This document shows positions 21,064 to 32,390 of a stretch of DNA of 64,000 nt, in pieces. Made by a program: the position numbers and the translations under genes. The notes under the pieces are model-generated. The model saw only the letters and a list, made by a program, of their open reading frames with translations. It had not been told where the DNA came from and did no database searches. This DNA is from Dryas octopetala (taxonomy: Eukaryota; Streptophyta; Magnoliopsida; Rosales; Rosaceae): positions 13,179,896 to 13,243,895 of the forward strand of contig OY992837.1 in NCBI GenBank assembly GCA_963921425.1, read 5' to 3'. The first letter of the stretch is position 1. The number at the start of each line of letters is the position of its first letter.

Positions 21064-22854
21064 ATGCTGAAGACGACGATGTGGAGAAGTGCTTCTTCTT
21101 CTTGCAACAGACACAGAGGTATTCCTTTGCCTTGTCTTCACTACTCTACTCATCTTCTTTTCTTCAACAATTACTTTGCCTTGTTTCATTCTCAATCCTC
21201 AAACCCAACAAAATCTACAAACCCCCAACCCAAACCCACTAATCTCCACGATGCTTTCAATTTGTTCAATACCATGCTTCAAATGCGTCCTCTGCCTTCG
21301 GTTGTCCGTTTCAATCAAATTATGGGTCAACTTGCCAAATTGAAACATTATTCGGCAGTCATCTCTTTGTACAAACAAATGTGTCTGTTGGGAATTGCAC
21401 CTGATATTTATACTCTTACTATTGTCATCAATTGTTTTTGTCATTTGAAACAAATGGGCTATAGCTTATCTGTCTTGGGAAAATTCTTCAAATTTGGCTT
21501 TGAACCAGATGTCACGACCTTCACCACTCTAATCAATGGCTTTCTTCTTGCGGGTAGAGTTGCTGAGGCAGCAGGACTGTACAGAAATATGGTGGAGGGC
21601 GGTTGTAAGCCCAATGTGGTTACATATAATACATTAATTAACGCTTTTTGTAAAATGGGTAACAATGGCGCGGCTATTCAATTGCTTAGGAAGATGGAAC
21701 AAGAAGGCTGTAAACCTAACGTAGTTGTCTATAGCACGATCATTGACAGTCTTTGTAAAGACACACTAGTTGCTGATGCATTGAACCTCTTCTCAGAAAT
21801 GATTAGTAGGGGTATTGTCCCAGATGTTGTTACATACACCTCTTTGATTGATGGAGTTTGCAAATTAGGAGAGTGGGAAGAAGCTACGAGATTATTGAAG
21901 GAAATGGTGAGTAAAAAAATCTTTCCAGATGTACACACCTTCAATGTCTTAGTAGATACACTTTGTAAGGAGGGGAAAGCTGTGGAAGCAAACAGTGTGG
22001 TTGAAATTATGATTCAAAGAGATATTGAACCTAATACGGTTATTTACAGTTCGCTTATGGATGGTTACTGCTTGCGAGGAGAATTGAAGGAAGCAAAACG
22101 AGTTTTTGATCTAATGCATAGCAAGGGTGCCATTTTTGATGCTCATAGTTATAACATATTGATAAACGGATATTGCAAGCATAAAAAGATCAAAGACGCC
22201 ATGATGCTTTATGAGGAAATGTCTCGTAAGGGACTGGTTCCAAATACCATTACTTATAACACTCTTATCGATGGTTTTTGCAAAGTGGGGAGATTACAAG
22301 ATGCTCAAAACTTGCTCTCTAAGATGCAAGCTTGTGGCCAACTTCCAAATGTTCGAACTTATGCTGTTTTACTAGATGGCCTTTGTAAAAACCAACGACT
22401 TTCTATGGCAATAGAATTGTTTACAGAGATAGAAGGCAAGAAGTTGGATATGAATATTGTGATTTACAATATTCTAATTGAAGGTTTGTGCAAAGCTGGA
22501 AAATTTGAATCTGCGAGGGATCTCTTTTGCAGTTTATCATCAAAGGGATTTGAACCTGATGTGTGGACATATAATATAATGATTAGTGGATTTTGTAACA
22601 GGGGCCTAATAAATGAAGCAGAGAAGTTGCTTGCACAAATGAAAGGGAAAGGCTGTTCTCCGAATGGTTGCACGTATAACACAATTATCCGAGGGTTTTT
22701 GAACAATAATGAGACATTAAGGGTAGTGGGACTTATTCATGAAATGGTGGAGAGGGGTTTCTCTGCAGATACATCAACGACGGAATTGATAGTTGACTTA
22801 TTGTCTAAGGATAATGTAGATCCTGCTTTGTTGCCATTGATAAAAAAAGCATAA
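21064..22854 (+). CDS. RFL-type P-class PPR protein P3
   Basis: Intronless, 596 aa, with presequence and fourteen PPR motifs; ends LLPLIKKA. Position 5/35 pairs: N/D, T/D, T/N, N/N, S/D, T/D, N/N, S/D, N/N, N/N, A/N, N/D, N/N, N/D, suggesting UGAYGGYGYY?UYU. This is the most G-rich prediction in the cluster. Only about 35 bp of the usual PPR leader survives before the ATG. Upstream is CACTA-derived sequence, so expression may differ from the paralogues. From codon 114 on it is almost identical to the truncated P6, with one Asn-to-Lys and one Cys-to-Trp difference. The predicted role is mitochondrial RNA binding. Confidence 0.92.
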   Translation: MLKTTMWRSASSSCNRHRGIPLPCLHYSTHLLFFNNYFALFHSQSSNPTKSTNPQPKPTNLHDAFNLFNTMLQMRPLPSVVRFNQIMGQLAKLKHYSAVISLYKQMCLLGIAPDIYTLTIVINCFCHLKQMGYSLSVLGKFFKFGFEPDVTTFTTLINGFLLAGRVAEAAGLYRNMVEGGCKPNVVTYNTLINAFCKMGNNGAAIQLLRKMEQEGCKPNVVVYSTIIDSLCKDTLVADALNLFSEMISRGIVPDVVTYTSLIDGVCKLGEWEEATRLLKEMVSKKIFPDVHTFNVLVDTLCKEGKAVEANSVVEIMIQRDIEPNTVIYSSLMDGYCLRGELKEAKRVFDLMHSKGAIFDAHSYNILINGYCKHKKIKDAMMLYEEMSRKGLVPNTITYNTLIDGFCKVGRLQDAQNLLSKMQACGQLPNVRTYAVLLDGLCKNQRLSMAIELFTEIEGKKLDMNIVIYNILIEGLCKAGKFESARDLFCSLSSKGFEPDVWTYNIMISGFCNRGLINEAEKLLAQMKGKGCSPNGCTYNTIIRGFLNNNETLRVVGLIHEMVERGFSADTSTTELIVDLLSKDNVDPALLPLIKKA

Positions 22855-23570
22855 TGAAGTTAATTTGCATCTTTTGAAATTGAAACGGATCCTTCTTACT
22901 ATCATAATGAACGTTGAAACTGGTTCACCTTTGACAACTATGGATGTCTTCAATATGACATCTATTATCCATCATGTATTCTATCATATATAATTTGTAG
23001 GTGGCTGTAAACGTTGGGTGGAGTAGTAGATGTTCCAGGTTTGTTGATTGTGCTGGTGCTGGTGCTGATGCAGTGACAGTTGTTGCGGGGGGAGGTTTTA
23101 TGGTTAAAGTGTTTGACAGTGCTTGTGGGTATGGGCGGGATGCAAGATCAGTCTTGACCTGGGATGGTTTTTCTTTCTAGTGGAGCTATGATGTTCCCAA
23201 AAAGTTAATATATGATTTTTTTAATATCTCATTTTTTCGCATTTCGGCCTTGTCTTATAAATGTTATCTATTATCCTTTTTGTGTATGTATTTTATCATG
23301 TTGGTGCTTCTTGTCTTTAGAGGTGGCTGTGAATGTTGGGTGGAGTGGTAGTTGTTCCAGGTTTGTTGATCATGGAGGACCTGGAGGTGCTGATGCTGGT
23401 ACTGTGACAGTTTTCTGTAGGGGCAGAGATTTTATGGTTGAAGTGGTTGACAGTGTTTGTGGGTTTGCGAGGCTTGACCTGGTATGATTCTTCTTTCTAG
23501 TGGAGCAAAGATTTCCTACAAAAGTTAATATATAATTTTTGACTCTCTAATTTTTCTCACATTCTGGTTT
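22855..23570 (+). other. P3 3' flank, type C, with repeated unit
   Basis: Two diverged copies of a roughly 200-bp unit (from about 22990 and 23320) share GTGGCTGTRAA, GTTGGGTGGAGT, CCAGGTTTGTTGAT, GGTTTTATGGTT and AAGTTAATATAT. The type B flanks contain one related copy. Acceptor-like CTTGTCTTTAG precedes the second unit. A 91-codon ORF (23212-23487) overlaps it, but the frame is not kept between units. It could be a 3' noncoding exon. Confidence 0.45.
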
Positions 23571-25440
23571 TGTAGTAAATTGGCGCTATGTGAGAATTAC
23601 AGAGTTGGTTAGAGCTTTCAGCGCTGAATATTCCAACTCAATTTTGAAATTTTGGTCTTGCAATGTGAGGGTGAGGGTGCAAGTTTGTAATGTAGTAAAT
23701 GAAAGATGAAAAACTGATCTGCAGAGAAGAAAGGGGTCTGTTAAGACCAGTGACTGTTACTCTCTGTTGTTTTCCTCTGCTTGTAATTAAGGCAGGGGTT
23801 ATGGTGATACAGGTAATTGCATTTGGGTAACTTCACGAAGAAACTCTTTGATGGTGTGCTTGAAAGATCAATTGGCCTTGTTTTTTTTTTTTTTTTTTTT
23901 TGTGGTTGAAATATTCTTACATGGACTCAATCATAAAATAAATGAACTGTCTTATATTCTATTGGTTGGAATTGCTACCTCCTTTTTTATTTTCTTTCAG
24001 GCACTCAATCATAAAATAAATGAACTGTCTTAAATAATTTATGGGAGTTGGAATCCCATTGAAGGGTTGGCATTCAAGCGTATTCCCAAAATTAATGTAG
24101 AACTCAGTTGTCATCATCTATGATTTCTGGTGCCTGCAAAATTAAAGAAAGATAGAACAGTATTGTATGCACCAACACATCCAATTGAGGCACGGTACGA
24201 ATGAGTCACAGGCCATGTTGGTCCTAGGCCTTAGTTGTATGGGCCGGCATGAACATAACACGAAAGCACGAATGAGTCAAACTTACAATTTTTTTTGAAA
24301 AGAAAATTTAATAGTTGGTTGGTAAAACACGTATAATAATAAAAGGCAGGTTGAAACTACATATTTTATAAACATATGGATCTTTTTTAAGTAAACGATT
24401 TTAAATAAATCAAACCACCTAAAGGTTACAATTATAAAAAGATCATCTTTTTACTTGAAAAATGATAAATGAACTTGTGTTATAACTGGGAGGTGTGTTT
24501 TTTACAATGCTAAACACTCGGCACCCCCTGTAGAGCACTTGGTGTGTTGTTTATTTTAAATTTTTTGCGTACTGGACAGATTGCAATTGTTCAATAATGT
24601 CTATCATGGTCATTGACTCTAGAAGTTTGAATTTTGTGTTTTATGTTAGTTTTATTAATTTTTGACATATTTATGTAAAAAAATATATATATATCTATAA
24701 GTATTAATTTAATGCAGTTCCAGATAGTCACTCTTTCACACTATTGAACCATGGCTATTTAAAAAAAAAAAAAAAAAAAAAGAAAACGGAAGCATACGAC
24801 TCATTAAAGTGGATTGGCTTATCACCGTATTTTTGTAAATGGGTCATCTTATCATGAGCTTTTTCGGCCATTTGATTTGGACTTAAAATTAATAAAAAAA
24901 ATAACACTAAAAGACTAAAATTAATAAAAATGAAAAAACTGGAAGAAGAAAAAATACAAAAAAATATTTATATTTATTTTTTCCTTTAACAATTATAATA
25001 TTTCTTCTTCTTTAATTTGTTTTTATTTTTTCTTCTTTTAGTTTTTTTTTATTAATTTTCATATTTTAGTGTTATTTTTTTAATTTTTATAAATATTTTA
25101 ATAGTGAAAAATAATATTTTAATATTTTTAACAGAAAATGTTAATGGATTTAACGGAATAGCCTCATTTGACGTTTAAGTGAAGTAATAATCCTGACAGA
25201 TGCACTTTTGAATAAAGAGTCCTAATCTAACTGCGACACACAAGTTGAAGTCATTTCCCTCAAATTTTCCCTTTAGTAAACTATAACCCCCTATTTAGAG
25301 CTTAGTTATTTCAAAACCTACATACCCTTAATAAAACTGATTCAAAACCCCCTAGTAGTCACTTAAACTCTCTCAAAACCCCCTGGTCAACTAACACTCA
25401 ATTAGATTTGACCTTTTTTTAAAAAAATAAAAATATTCCT
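23571..25440. other. Noncoding block S, first part
   Basis: AT-rich. Contains a poly(T) run at about 23881-23901, an 82-bp-spaced duplication of CTCAATCATAAAATAAATGA (23921 and 24003), a poly(A) run at about 24763-24782, and T-rich and A-rich tracts around 24880-25110 that could be transposon arms. No gene seen. Repeated from 47438. Confidence 0.5.
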
Positions 25441-25471
25441 ATTATAACCCTAGCTAGTTATTCATAATCAG

Positions 25472-25505
<34 letters not shown>

Positions 25506-25900
25506 ATTCATGCACCCTCTCTGTTCTCTCTGTTCTCTCTGCTCTCTCCTCCACGCACGACTATCGCCGGCGTGTGTGGCGACGGTTGCCAGCGAGACCA
25601 CCACCATCAACTTCGTCTCTCTCTCTCTCTCTCTCTTTCATCACTCGCTTTTATCATTGTTCAAATATTTACTCGTCACTTTACTTTCTTATTTACTTTG
25701 CATTCTTCACAAACTCAAAATCAACCATTTTAATTTATGTTTTATAACTAGTGTTTATTGCAAAGTATAAGTAGTAGTAATAATTTTCTTTAAACAATTC
25801 TCTGTGGGTACGATCTCGCTCTTGCATTAGCTTTACTACAATTGATTAGTGCATTTGCGAGTAATTAATCGATAATCAATACAACAGCTTTAGGATAGTC
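25441..25900. repeat. CT microsatellites and LTR-like 3' segment
   Basis: Two (CT)n tracts (about 25471-25504 and 25616-25640) flank a GC-richer stretch. Further on, TCTGTGGGTACGATCTCGCT and AGCTTTACTACAATTGATTA resemble the 3' part of plant Ty3/gypsy LTRs. No primer-binding site or protein domains are recognised, so this is at most a fragment. The second copy at 49330-49790 has longer CT tracts. Confidence 0.4.
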
Positions 25901-27704
25901 TGCCCCAAGCATCTCTGAATGCTTAAAATTCTGGCGTCATCCTCTCTGCAAAAAGCTCTTCAGTCAGGCCACTACCATCTTTGAATGCCTCCATACCTGT
26001 CAGTGCCTTTTCTCTTTCTCTCTCTGTTTTTCCTCTCTCCATGTTCCTCAAATTTTATGTCTTTTGGATCTGATTGTTAATGTAATTTTACGTTTTCATG
26101 ATCTGAGCATTTTTTAATTTGCATTTTGGTTGTCTTCGTTTTGTATTTGTATATATGTGCCTTTTGGTTTGTATTATGGTGTTGTTATTGATGTTCACTT
26201 TATGAACCTAATCTTTACAAGAGAAAAAAAAAACAAAGAAAAGGAATAGATCAAATAGTTCTAGCTGATCTCTAAATAATCATATAAGCTACATGATGAA
26301 CATTTTCTTCACTATATCAATCTAGCTAAATGGTAAGGAAAAAGAAACATGTGATGGTGGTTTTACAAATTTTGATGCAGTTATTTGGATCAGCAAATTA
26401 ATTAATTAATGTTTGCAATTTGTGAGAGTTGTTTTAGGCTTTAGCTATATAAGATATTCTATTAATAATAAGATGATTAACTTATTATTAATAAACCATA
26501 TGACCATATTAACAAATATTGTAGAACGGATAAGAAAACATACTGTGAGAATCAGATTCCTTGTTGTTTTGTTGTTGGTCTTTGATTATATGCTTTAGAG
26601 AAAGTGTCAGTTCATATTCAGTTTCAGTTCGTATTCAATTTCAGTTTGAATAGGTATGTTGCTTTGATTATAGTGATATGTTTTGTTGTTGTTCTCTGAT
26701 TATATGCTTTAAAAAAAATTTCAATTCATATTCAGTTTCAGTTCATATTCAGTTTCGGTTCGTATTCAGTTTTAGTTTGAACATGTATGTTGCTTTGACT
26801 ATAGTGTTCTGTTTCATGCCCTTTCGATTGAAATTGTTTTATTGTTCACTTTCAATTACAATTTAAAGATTTGAAGATTTGAGGATTGAAATACTGAAGA
26901 TTTTTGTTGAGTTTTAGTTGTAATTAAAAAAATGCCCAATGCTTTGTAACTATCTAATTATTTTATTCAGTGTATAGGTGAAATAGAATTTTATTTTAGG
27001 TGTAATAGAATTTTTAAGCAGTGTGACAGTGTAATTAAACTGTAATTAAACTATTTTTAAGTAGCAAATATGAACGATGGTTGTTGCGTACTTGACGACG
27101 CATGTGAGAATGAAGGATGATATGGACTTTGGCTATTAATTCAGTTTCAAGAATTTAGTTAAACTGAATTTAGTTTTAGTGAGTTAATTTATCACTTAAT
27201 TCAGTTTCAGTAAATGAATTCATAACTAAATTCTCTAATTTAGTGTAATTGAATTTTTGAAATTCATTTTCAGTGTAATTTAATTCATGAAATTCAGTTT
27301 CAGTGTTCGATTTTAGTTTTAGCGAAATATTGAGTTTTAGCAAAAAAATAGTTTCAGAAAAAATCAATTTCAGCAAAATTTAGTTACAATGATGTCAACG
27401 TGCATCAAAAGAGTAATTTAGGATTATAAGTTATAAGGGGTTTCGAAAGAGTTTCTAGATGGGTGAAGGTTTAGGCAAATTTTTTGGGAGGTTATGGGAT
27501 TTAAAATTACGGACTATTAATAGTTTATTTTAATTAATAAGATAACATTAATTATTCTCTAATAATTAATGATTTAGCATTTGGTCAACAAGCCTAAGCT
27601 TTGACTTCACAATCTTCCTCGTCTGACTCAATTAAAGTAATCAAAAGTGCATTGTAGCAAGGTTTAGGATATGGTGAATTAAAAGAACTCTACTCAAGGT
27701 CGAA
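25901..27704. other. Noncoding block S, second part
   Basis: AT-rich, with many imperfect repeats of TTCAGTTTCAGTTCATATTC-like words at 26600-26790 and of AATTCAGTTTCAGTG-like words at 27130-27380. No gene. Ends at 27704, where a short remnant of the F-box 3' flank begins (CCTCTTGTTCCTATATAAG). Confidence 0.5.
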
Positions 27705-27753
27705 CCTCTTGTTCCTATATAAGTTGGTTTTGTCTCTTTATATGAGTTTTCTG

Positions 27754-29454
27754 TAGGGATGGCAAAAAAAATCGTAGGTTTGGGCACTCGTGGTTACCTG
27801 AATCGAATGGGGCAGATATAGAGACAATCTGGGTACGTATGGGAATGGATTTGAGAATTTAAAAAAAAAATACCCGATCAGATATAGGCAGGGATGGTAT
27901 TGCAACACCCATCTCCAAACCAGCCCCGAATTAAAAAAAAATATATTTTTATTTAATGTTTATAATATTATTAAGAATTAATTACTCTAAGGTACCTTTT
28001 ACTTATTGTTTTTACTCTCTAGTGCACCAATTAGTTTTTTTTAATAACAAGGTAAGTTGCAGCTAGCTGGCTTATCTTGAAATCTGGTCAATTGCCATTT
28101 TATTTCCTTTTTGTCTTTCTCTTTCTTCTCTCTTCACGTTCATCTTCTCTCTTTATGCATTTATGCCATTTTAAGTCAAACTGCAGTTTTTTGCATTTTT
28201 CTGCAGTTTCTAGAACTGCAGTTTTCTGCAGTTTCTGAAACTGCATAAAAAACTGTAGTTTATGCAGTTTACAGTGAACTGAAACTGCAGTTTCTGGAAT
28301 TACAAGTGAATTTTTTGCAGTTTCTGAAACTGCAAATGAACTGAAACTGCATAAAAAACTGCAGTTTATGCAGTTTACAGTGAACTGAAACTGCAGTTTC
28401 TGGAATTACAAGTGAACTTTCTGCAGTTTCTGAAACTGCAAGTGAACTGAAACTGCAGTTTCTGGAACTGTAAGTGAACTGAAACTGCAGAAACTGCAAT
28501 TTATTAGAGTTGAAACTGCAGTTTATTAGAGTTGCTGACTTGCAGTTTCAGTTTATTAGTGTTTTGGCATGTTGCAGCTGGTGAGGACACGGCATGTATT
28601 TTTAATTTTTGTTATTCAGTGGATGTGGTGTCCGCAAAGGAATAATAGAATTGTGATAGTTGGCCCGCAAAGAAAGAAAGGGGCTTTGGGTGGTTTTGGT
28701 TAATAAATTTAGGTGCTAATACCTGTATGTTAATGGACCCTATTATTAATATAAAAAATTTATAATATATTCATTTTGTATAATATTTTATATAAAAATG
28801 CTCTAGAGTTATCCAGTTAGTAAGATGATATAGTGCTAACCACCATTTTGGGCTCACTACACAATGTAATTTCATAATCCAAACCGTTCATATTTTAGGT
28901 CTCTAATTAAAGATCAACCTTGCAAAAAATTAACCAAATCGGAAATTATTTAGTCATTTAATTATCATTACAATCATTTCATATTTTATCGAAAAACTTG
29001 TATTTGTCCATTTACATGAGCACAATTAGTTTACTAATAGTTGACTAAACAATTTCCTAATTTGTTGATTTTTTGCAAGAATGATATTTAAATGTGAACC
29101 TAAAAAATAAACGGTTCAGATCATGTGATTACATTGTGTAGTAGACTCAAAATAATAGTTAGCGTCGTATTATCTTATTAACTGGTTAGTTCTAGAGCGC
29201 TCATCATATTTTATATTACCAATATAAAAATATGTATAGTTAGCTTTGGACTATATTTTCCTTTTGGTCAAGTATGATTTTTTTTTTCTTTAGCTATATT
29301 ATCTGCATTTAAAGTAAATTTATTTGTTAAAAAATTTTAAAAAATAATAATAATTAATGGAGTGAATTACAGGATGAGGATCCCATTCCCCACGGATATG
29401 GGTACGGGGAATCTCCGAATTGAATAATCTGGGGATTGCCCAATGGCATTCCTA
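27754..29454. mobile_element. hAT-like element upstream of P4, with nested insertion
   Basis: Same family and site as the other hAT copies: TAGGGATGG at 27754, CATTCCTA ending at 29454, flanks GTTTTCTG and GTCTTCTG. It is enlarged by a 766-bp insertion (27975-28740) and carries the nested MITE at about 28790-29210. More diverged from the P1/P2/P5 copies, like the copy at 51638. Confidence 0.8.
27975..28740. mobile_element. 766-bp insertion with CTGCAG repeat array
   Basis: Flanked by a 9-bp direct repeat TATTATTAA (27966-27974, 28741-28749) that is single in the hAT copies at 14184 and 37136, so insertion is demonstrated. Ends GAATTAATTACTC and TTAATGGACCC are not obvious inverted repeats. 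The 9-bp duplication suits a Mutator-type element without clear TIRs. At 28180-28560 about 110-bp units are iterated, built from CTGCAGTTTCTGAAACTGCA, GTGAACTGAAACTGCAG and ATAAAAAACTG words, many of them self-complementary. No coding sequence. Confidence 0.7.
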
Positions 29455-29790
29455 GTCTTCTGTAAATCTGCATTTGCAGTTTACTGAACCAGAACCGGAC
29501 CAATGGGCACAGGCTTTTTTGGAAAATTGTAATTTCTTTCTGGATAAAGCCTTAAGCTGAAAGGATTTTGGACGTCCGTTACATTTGCAAGCCCACCCAG
29601 CAGCCTCCCAACCCAGCCACTAGCGGGTGGGCTGGAAATTGGGCTTGAAGGCTCACCCACTAGTCCACCTGCAAGCCCACCCAGTAATCCAAACCGAGAT
29701 CCATTAGTTCATGCACTCCTCAACCGGTTGCTTAACTTGCTTCTTCCAACACACATTCCAAAACCACTTGAGCTGACCGTGTGCTCCGAG
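29455..29790 (+). promoter_or_regulatory. P4 promoter and leader, type II
   Basis: Related to the type I leader but diverged: TGGGCT remains near 29640, while the GGCCCA word has become GGCTCA. An insertion adds GTTACATTTGCAAGCCC. The P7 leader is the same type. The 30-bp segment around AGCTTTGTTCCCAG just before the ATG is shortened. Confidence 0.45.
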
Positions 29791-31575
29791 ATGCTGAAGA
29801 CGACGATGTGGAGAAGTGCTTCTTCTTCTTGCAACAGACACAGAGGTATTCCTTTGCCTTGTCTTCACTACTCTACTCATCTTCTTTTCTTCAACAATTA
29901 CTTTGCCTTGTTTCATTCTCAATCCTCAAACCCAACAAAATCTACAAACCCCCAACCCAAACCCACTAATCTCCACGATGCTTTCAATTTGTTCAATACC
30001 ATGCTTCAAATGCGTCCTCTGCCTTCGGTTTTCCGTTTCAATCAAATTATGGGTCAACTTGCCAAATTGAAACATTATTCGGTGGTCATATCTTTGAATA
30101 ACCAAATGTGCCTGTTGGGAATTGCACCTGATGTTTATACTCTAAACATTATCATTAATTGTTTTAGTCATCTGAACCAAATGGGTTGTAGTTTATCTGT
30201 CTTGGGAAAATTCTTCAAATTTGGCTTTGAACCAGATGTCACGACCTTCACCACTCTAATCAAGGGCTTTCTTCTTGAGTATAGAGTTTCAGAGGCAGCA
30301 GGGCTGTACAGAAATATGGTGGAGGGAGGTTGTAAGCCCGATGTGGTCACATTTATTACTTTAATAAACGCATTTTGCAAAATGGGGAATAATGGTGCAG
30401 CTATTCAATTGCTTAGGAAGATGGAACAAGAAGGCTGTAAACCTAACGTAGTTGTCTATAACACCATCATTGACAGTCTTTGTAAAGACACGCTAGTTGC
30501 TGATGCATTGAACCTCTTCTCAGAAATGATTAGTACCGGTATTGTCCCAGATGTTGTTACATACACCTCTTTGATTGATGGAGTTTGCAAATTAGGCAAG
30601 TGGGAAGAAGCTACGAGATTGTTGAAGGAAATGGTGAGTAAAAAAATCTTTCCAAATGTACGCACCTACAATGTCTTAGTAAATACACTTTGTAAGGAGG
30701 GGAAAGCTGTGGAAGCAGAAAGTGTGGTTGAAATGATGATTGAAAGAGATATTGAACCTAATACGGTTACATACACTTCGCTTATGGATGGTTACTGCTT
30801 GCGCGGAGAAATGGACAAGGCAAAAAAAGTTTTTGATCTAATGCGTAGCAAGGATGCCATTGTTAATGCTCATAGTTATACCATATTAATAAATGGATAT
30901 TGCAAGCATAAAAACATGGAAGAGGCCTTGATGCTTTTTGAAGAAATGTCTCGTAAGGGAGTGGTTCCCGATACCATTACTTATACCACTGTTATGGATG
31001 GTTTTTGCAAAGTGGGGAGAACACAAGATGCTCAAAACTTGCTCTCTAAGATGCAAGCTTGTGGCCAACTTCCAAATGTCCAAACTTATGCTGTTTTACT
31101 GGATGGCCTTTGTAAAAACCAACGACTTTCTATGGCAATAGAATTGTTTAGAGAGATAGAAGGCAAGAAGTTGGATATGGATATTGTGATTTACAATATT
31201 CTAATTGAAGGTTTGTGCAAAGCTGGAAAACTTGAATCTGCAAGGGATCTCTTTTGCAGTTTATCATCAAAGGGATTTGAACCTGATGTGTGGACATATA
31301 ATATAATGATTAGTGGATTTTGTAAGAGGGGCCTAATAAATGAAGCAGAGAAGTTGCTTGCACAAATGAAAGGGAAAGGCTGTTCTCCAAATGGTTGCAC
31401 GTATAAAACAATTATCCGAGGGGTTGTAAATAACAATGAGGCATTAAGGGCGACGGGACTTATTCAAGAAATGGTGGAAAGGGGTTTCTCTGCAGATGCA
31501 TCAACGTTGGAATTGATAGTTGATTTATTGTCTAAGGATAATGTAGATCCTGCTTTGTTGGCATTGATAACATGA
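29791..31575 (+). CDS. RFL-type P-class PPR protein P4
   Basis: Intronless, 594 aa. The frame is open upstream to 29728 but the first ATG is 29791, in line with the paralogues. Mitochondrial-type presequence and fourteen PPR motifs. Position 5/35 pairs: N/D, N/D, T/D, I/N, N/D, T/N, N/N, T/N, T/D, T/N, A/D, N/D, N/N, K/D, suggesting UUG?UAYAGA?UY?. Lys at position 5 of motif 14 and Ile in motif 4 are outside the known code. It differs from P2 mainly at code positions and in the motif 12-13 block, which here matches P3 (DLFCSLSSKGFEPD). Its 3' flank is type B. Confidence 0.92.
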   Translation: MLKTTMWRSASSSCNRHRGIPLPCLHYSTHLLFFNNYFALFHSQSSNPTKSTNPQPKPTNLHDAFNLFNTMLQMRPLPSVFRFNQIMGQLAKLKHYSVVISLNNQMCLLGIAPDVYTLNIIINCFSHLNQMGCSLSVLGKFFKFGFEPDVTTFTTLIKGFLLEYRVSEAAGLYRNMVEGGCKPDVVTFITLINAFCKMGNNGAAIQLLRKMEQEGCKPNVVVYNTIIDSLCKDTLVADALNLFSEMISTGIVPDVVTYTSLIDGVCKLGKWEEATRLLKEMVSKKIFPNVRTYNVLVNTLCKEGKAVEAESVVEMMIERDIEPNTVTYTSLMDGYCLRGEMDKAKKVFDLMRSKDAIVNAHSYTILINGYCKHKNMEEALMLFEEMSRKGVVPDTITYTTVMDGFCKVGRTQDAQNLLSKMQACGQLPNVQTYAVLLDGLCKNQRLSMAIELFREIEGKKLDMDIVIYNILIEGLCKAGKLESARDLFCSLSSKGFEPDVWTYNIMISGFCKRGLINEAEKLLAQMKGKGCSPNGCTYKTIIRGVVNNNEALRATGLIQEMVERGFSADASTLELIVDLLSKDNVDPALLALIT

Positions 31576-32354
31576 GTTGATTTGCATCTTTGAAAATTCA
31601 AAGTTTTTTCAGATCCTCCTCATTATCACAATAAACTTTGAAACTACTGCACTTTTAACAACGATAGATGTTGGTCTATATGTTATGTGAAATTTATGTC
31701 TCTTATCATGTAGATTCTTCTGATCTTTAGAGCAGGGTGTGAAAGTTTGTTTGTGTGGTAGTTGTTGCAGGTTGGTTGATTGTGGTGGTGGTGGTGTAAT
31801 GATAGTTTGTTGTGTTGGTAGAGGTTTTATGGTCCAAGTGGTTCACAGTGCTTATGGGTATGCGAGGACCTGGTATGAGGCTTGACCTCGTATGGTTCTT
31901 CCTTCGAATGGAACAAAGATATCCCTGAAAAGTTAATATGTAAGTTTATTTTACACTTTCCACTGTAACCTTGTATTTTCTTTGGACTCTGTTTGAAATG
32001 AAAAAAAAATTCTGTGATAATATGTCACTTCTTTTACATAGAAAATGATGTAGGGACCAAAAAGATTAAAAGGATTAGAGATTTTCAAATGAAGTACAAG
32101 TGAAGTAAATGACATGCTCATTTAAATGACGATTAAAATGTTATTTAAAAGCTTCTTAGCCATATTGAGTGGAGTACCATATGAAATACATCAAATGGTT
32201 CAGTTGGTCGATTTAGTTCAAAATGCCTTTTCACCCGCAATCTCAAGTATTTTCAATATTGTCTTAATTTTCGGTATTATCTTTGGTGAAATTTGTATTG
32301 TGAACTTTCTCCAATCAAGAAAATGAGCAAAGGGTAATGCATAGTATGGTCTGC
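31576..32354 (+). other. P4 3' flank, type B
   Basis: Homologous to the flanks of P2 and P5 up to CATAGTATGGTCTGCAAA near 32357, where it stops at a rearrangement junction. Confidence 0.6.
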
Positions 32355-32390
32355 AAAATGGTGATGGTTCATTCTCCCGAACAGTCTAAT
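32355..32390 (+). other. 36-bp F-box filler at duplication junction
   Basis: This segment matches F-box exon 3 (8568-8603, and the same place in the other copies) but sits between the P4 3' flank and the subunit-7 leader intron. It shares AAA with the left partner and TAAT with the right partner, the intron entering at 4168. This is a templated insertion at the junction. Confidence 0.85.

Noticed and set aside
25510..25770. 86-codon ORF in the CT-rich segment of block S
   Set aside because: Low-complexity CT repeats; the second copy changes frame with microsatellite length.
29728..29790. N-terminal extension of P4 and P7 from a TTG codon
   Set aside because: Open by chance through leader sequence; the first ATG matches the paralogues.
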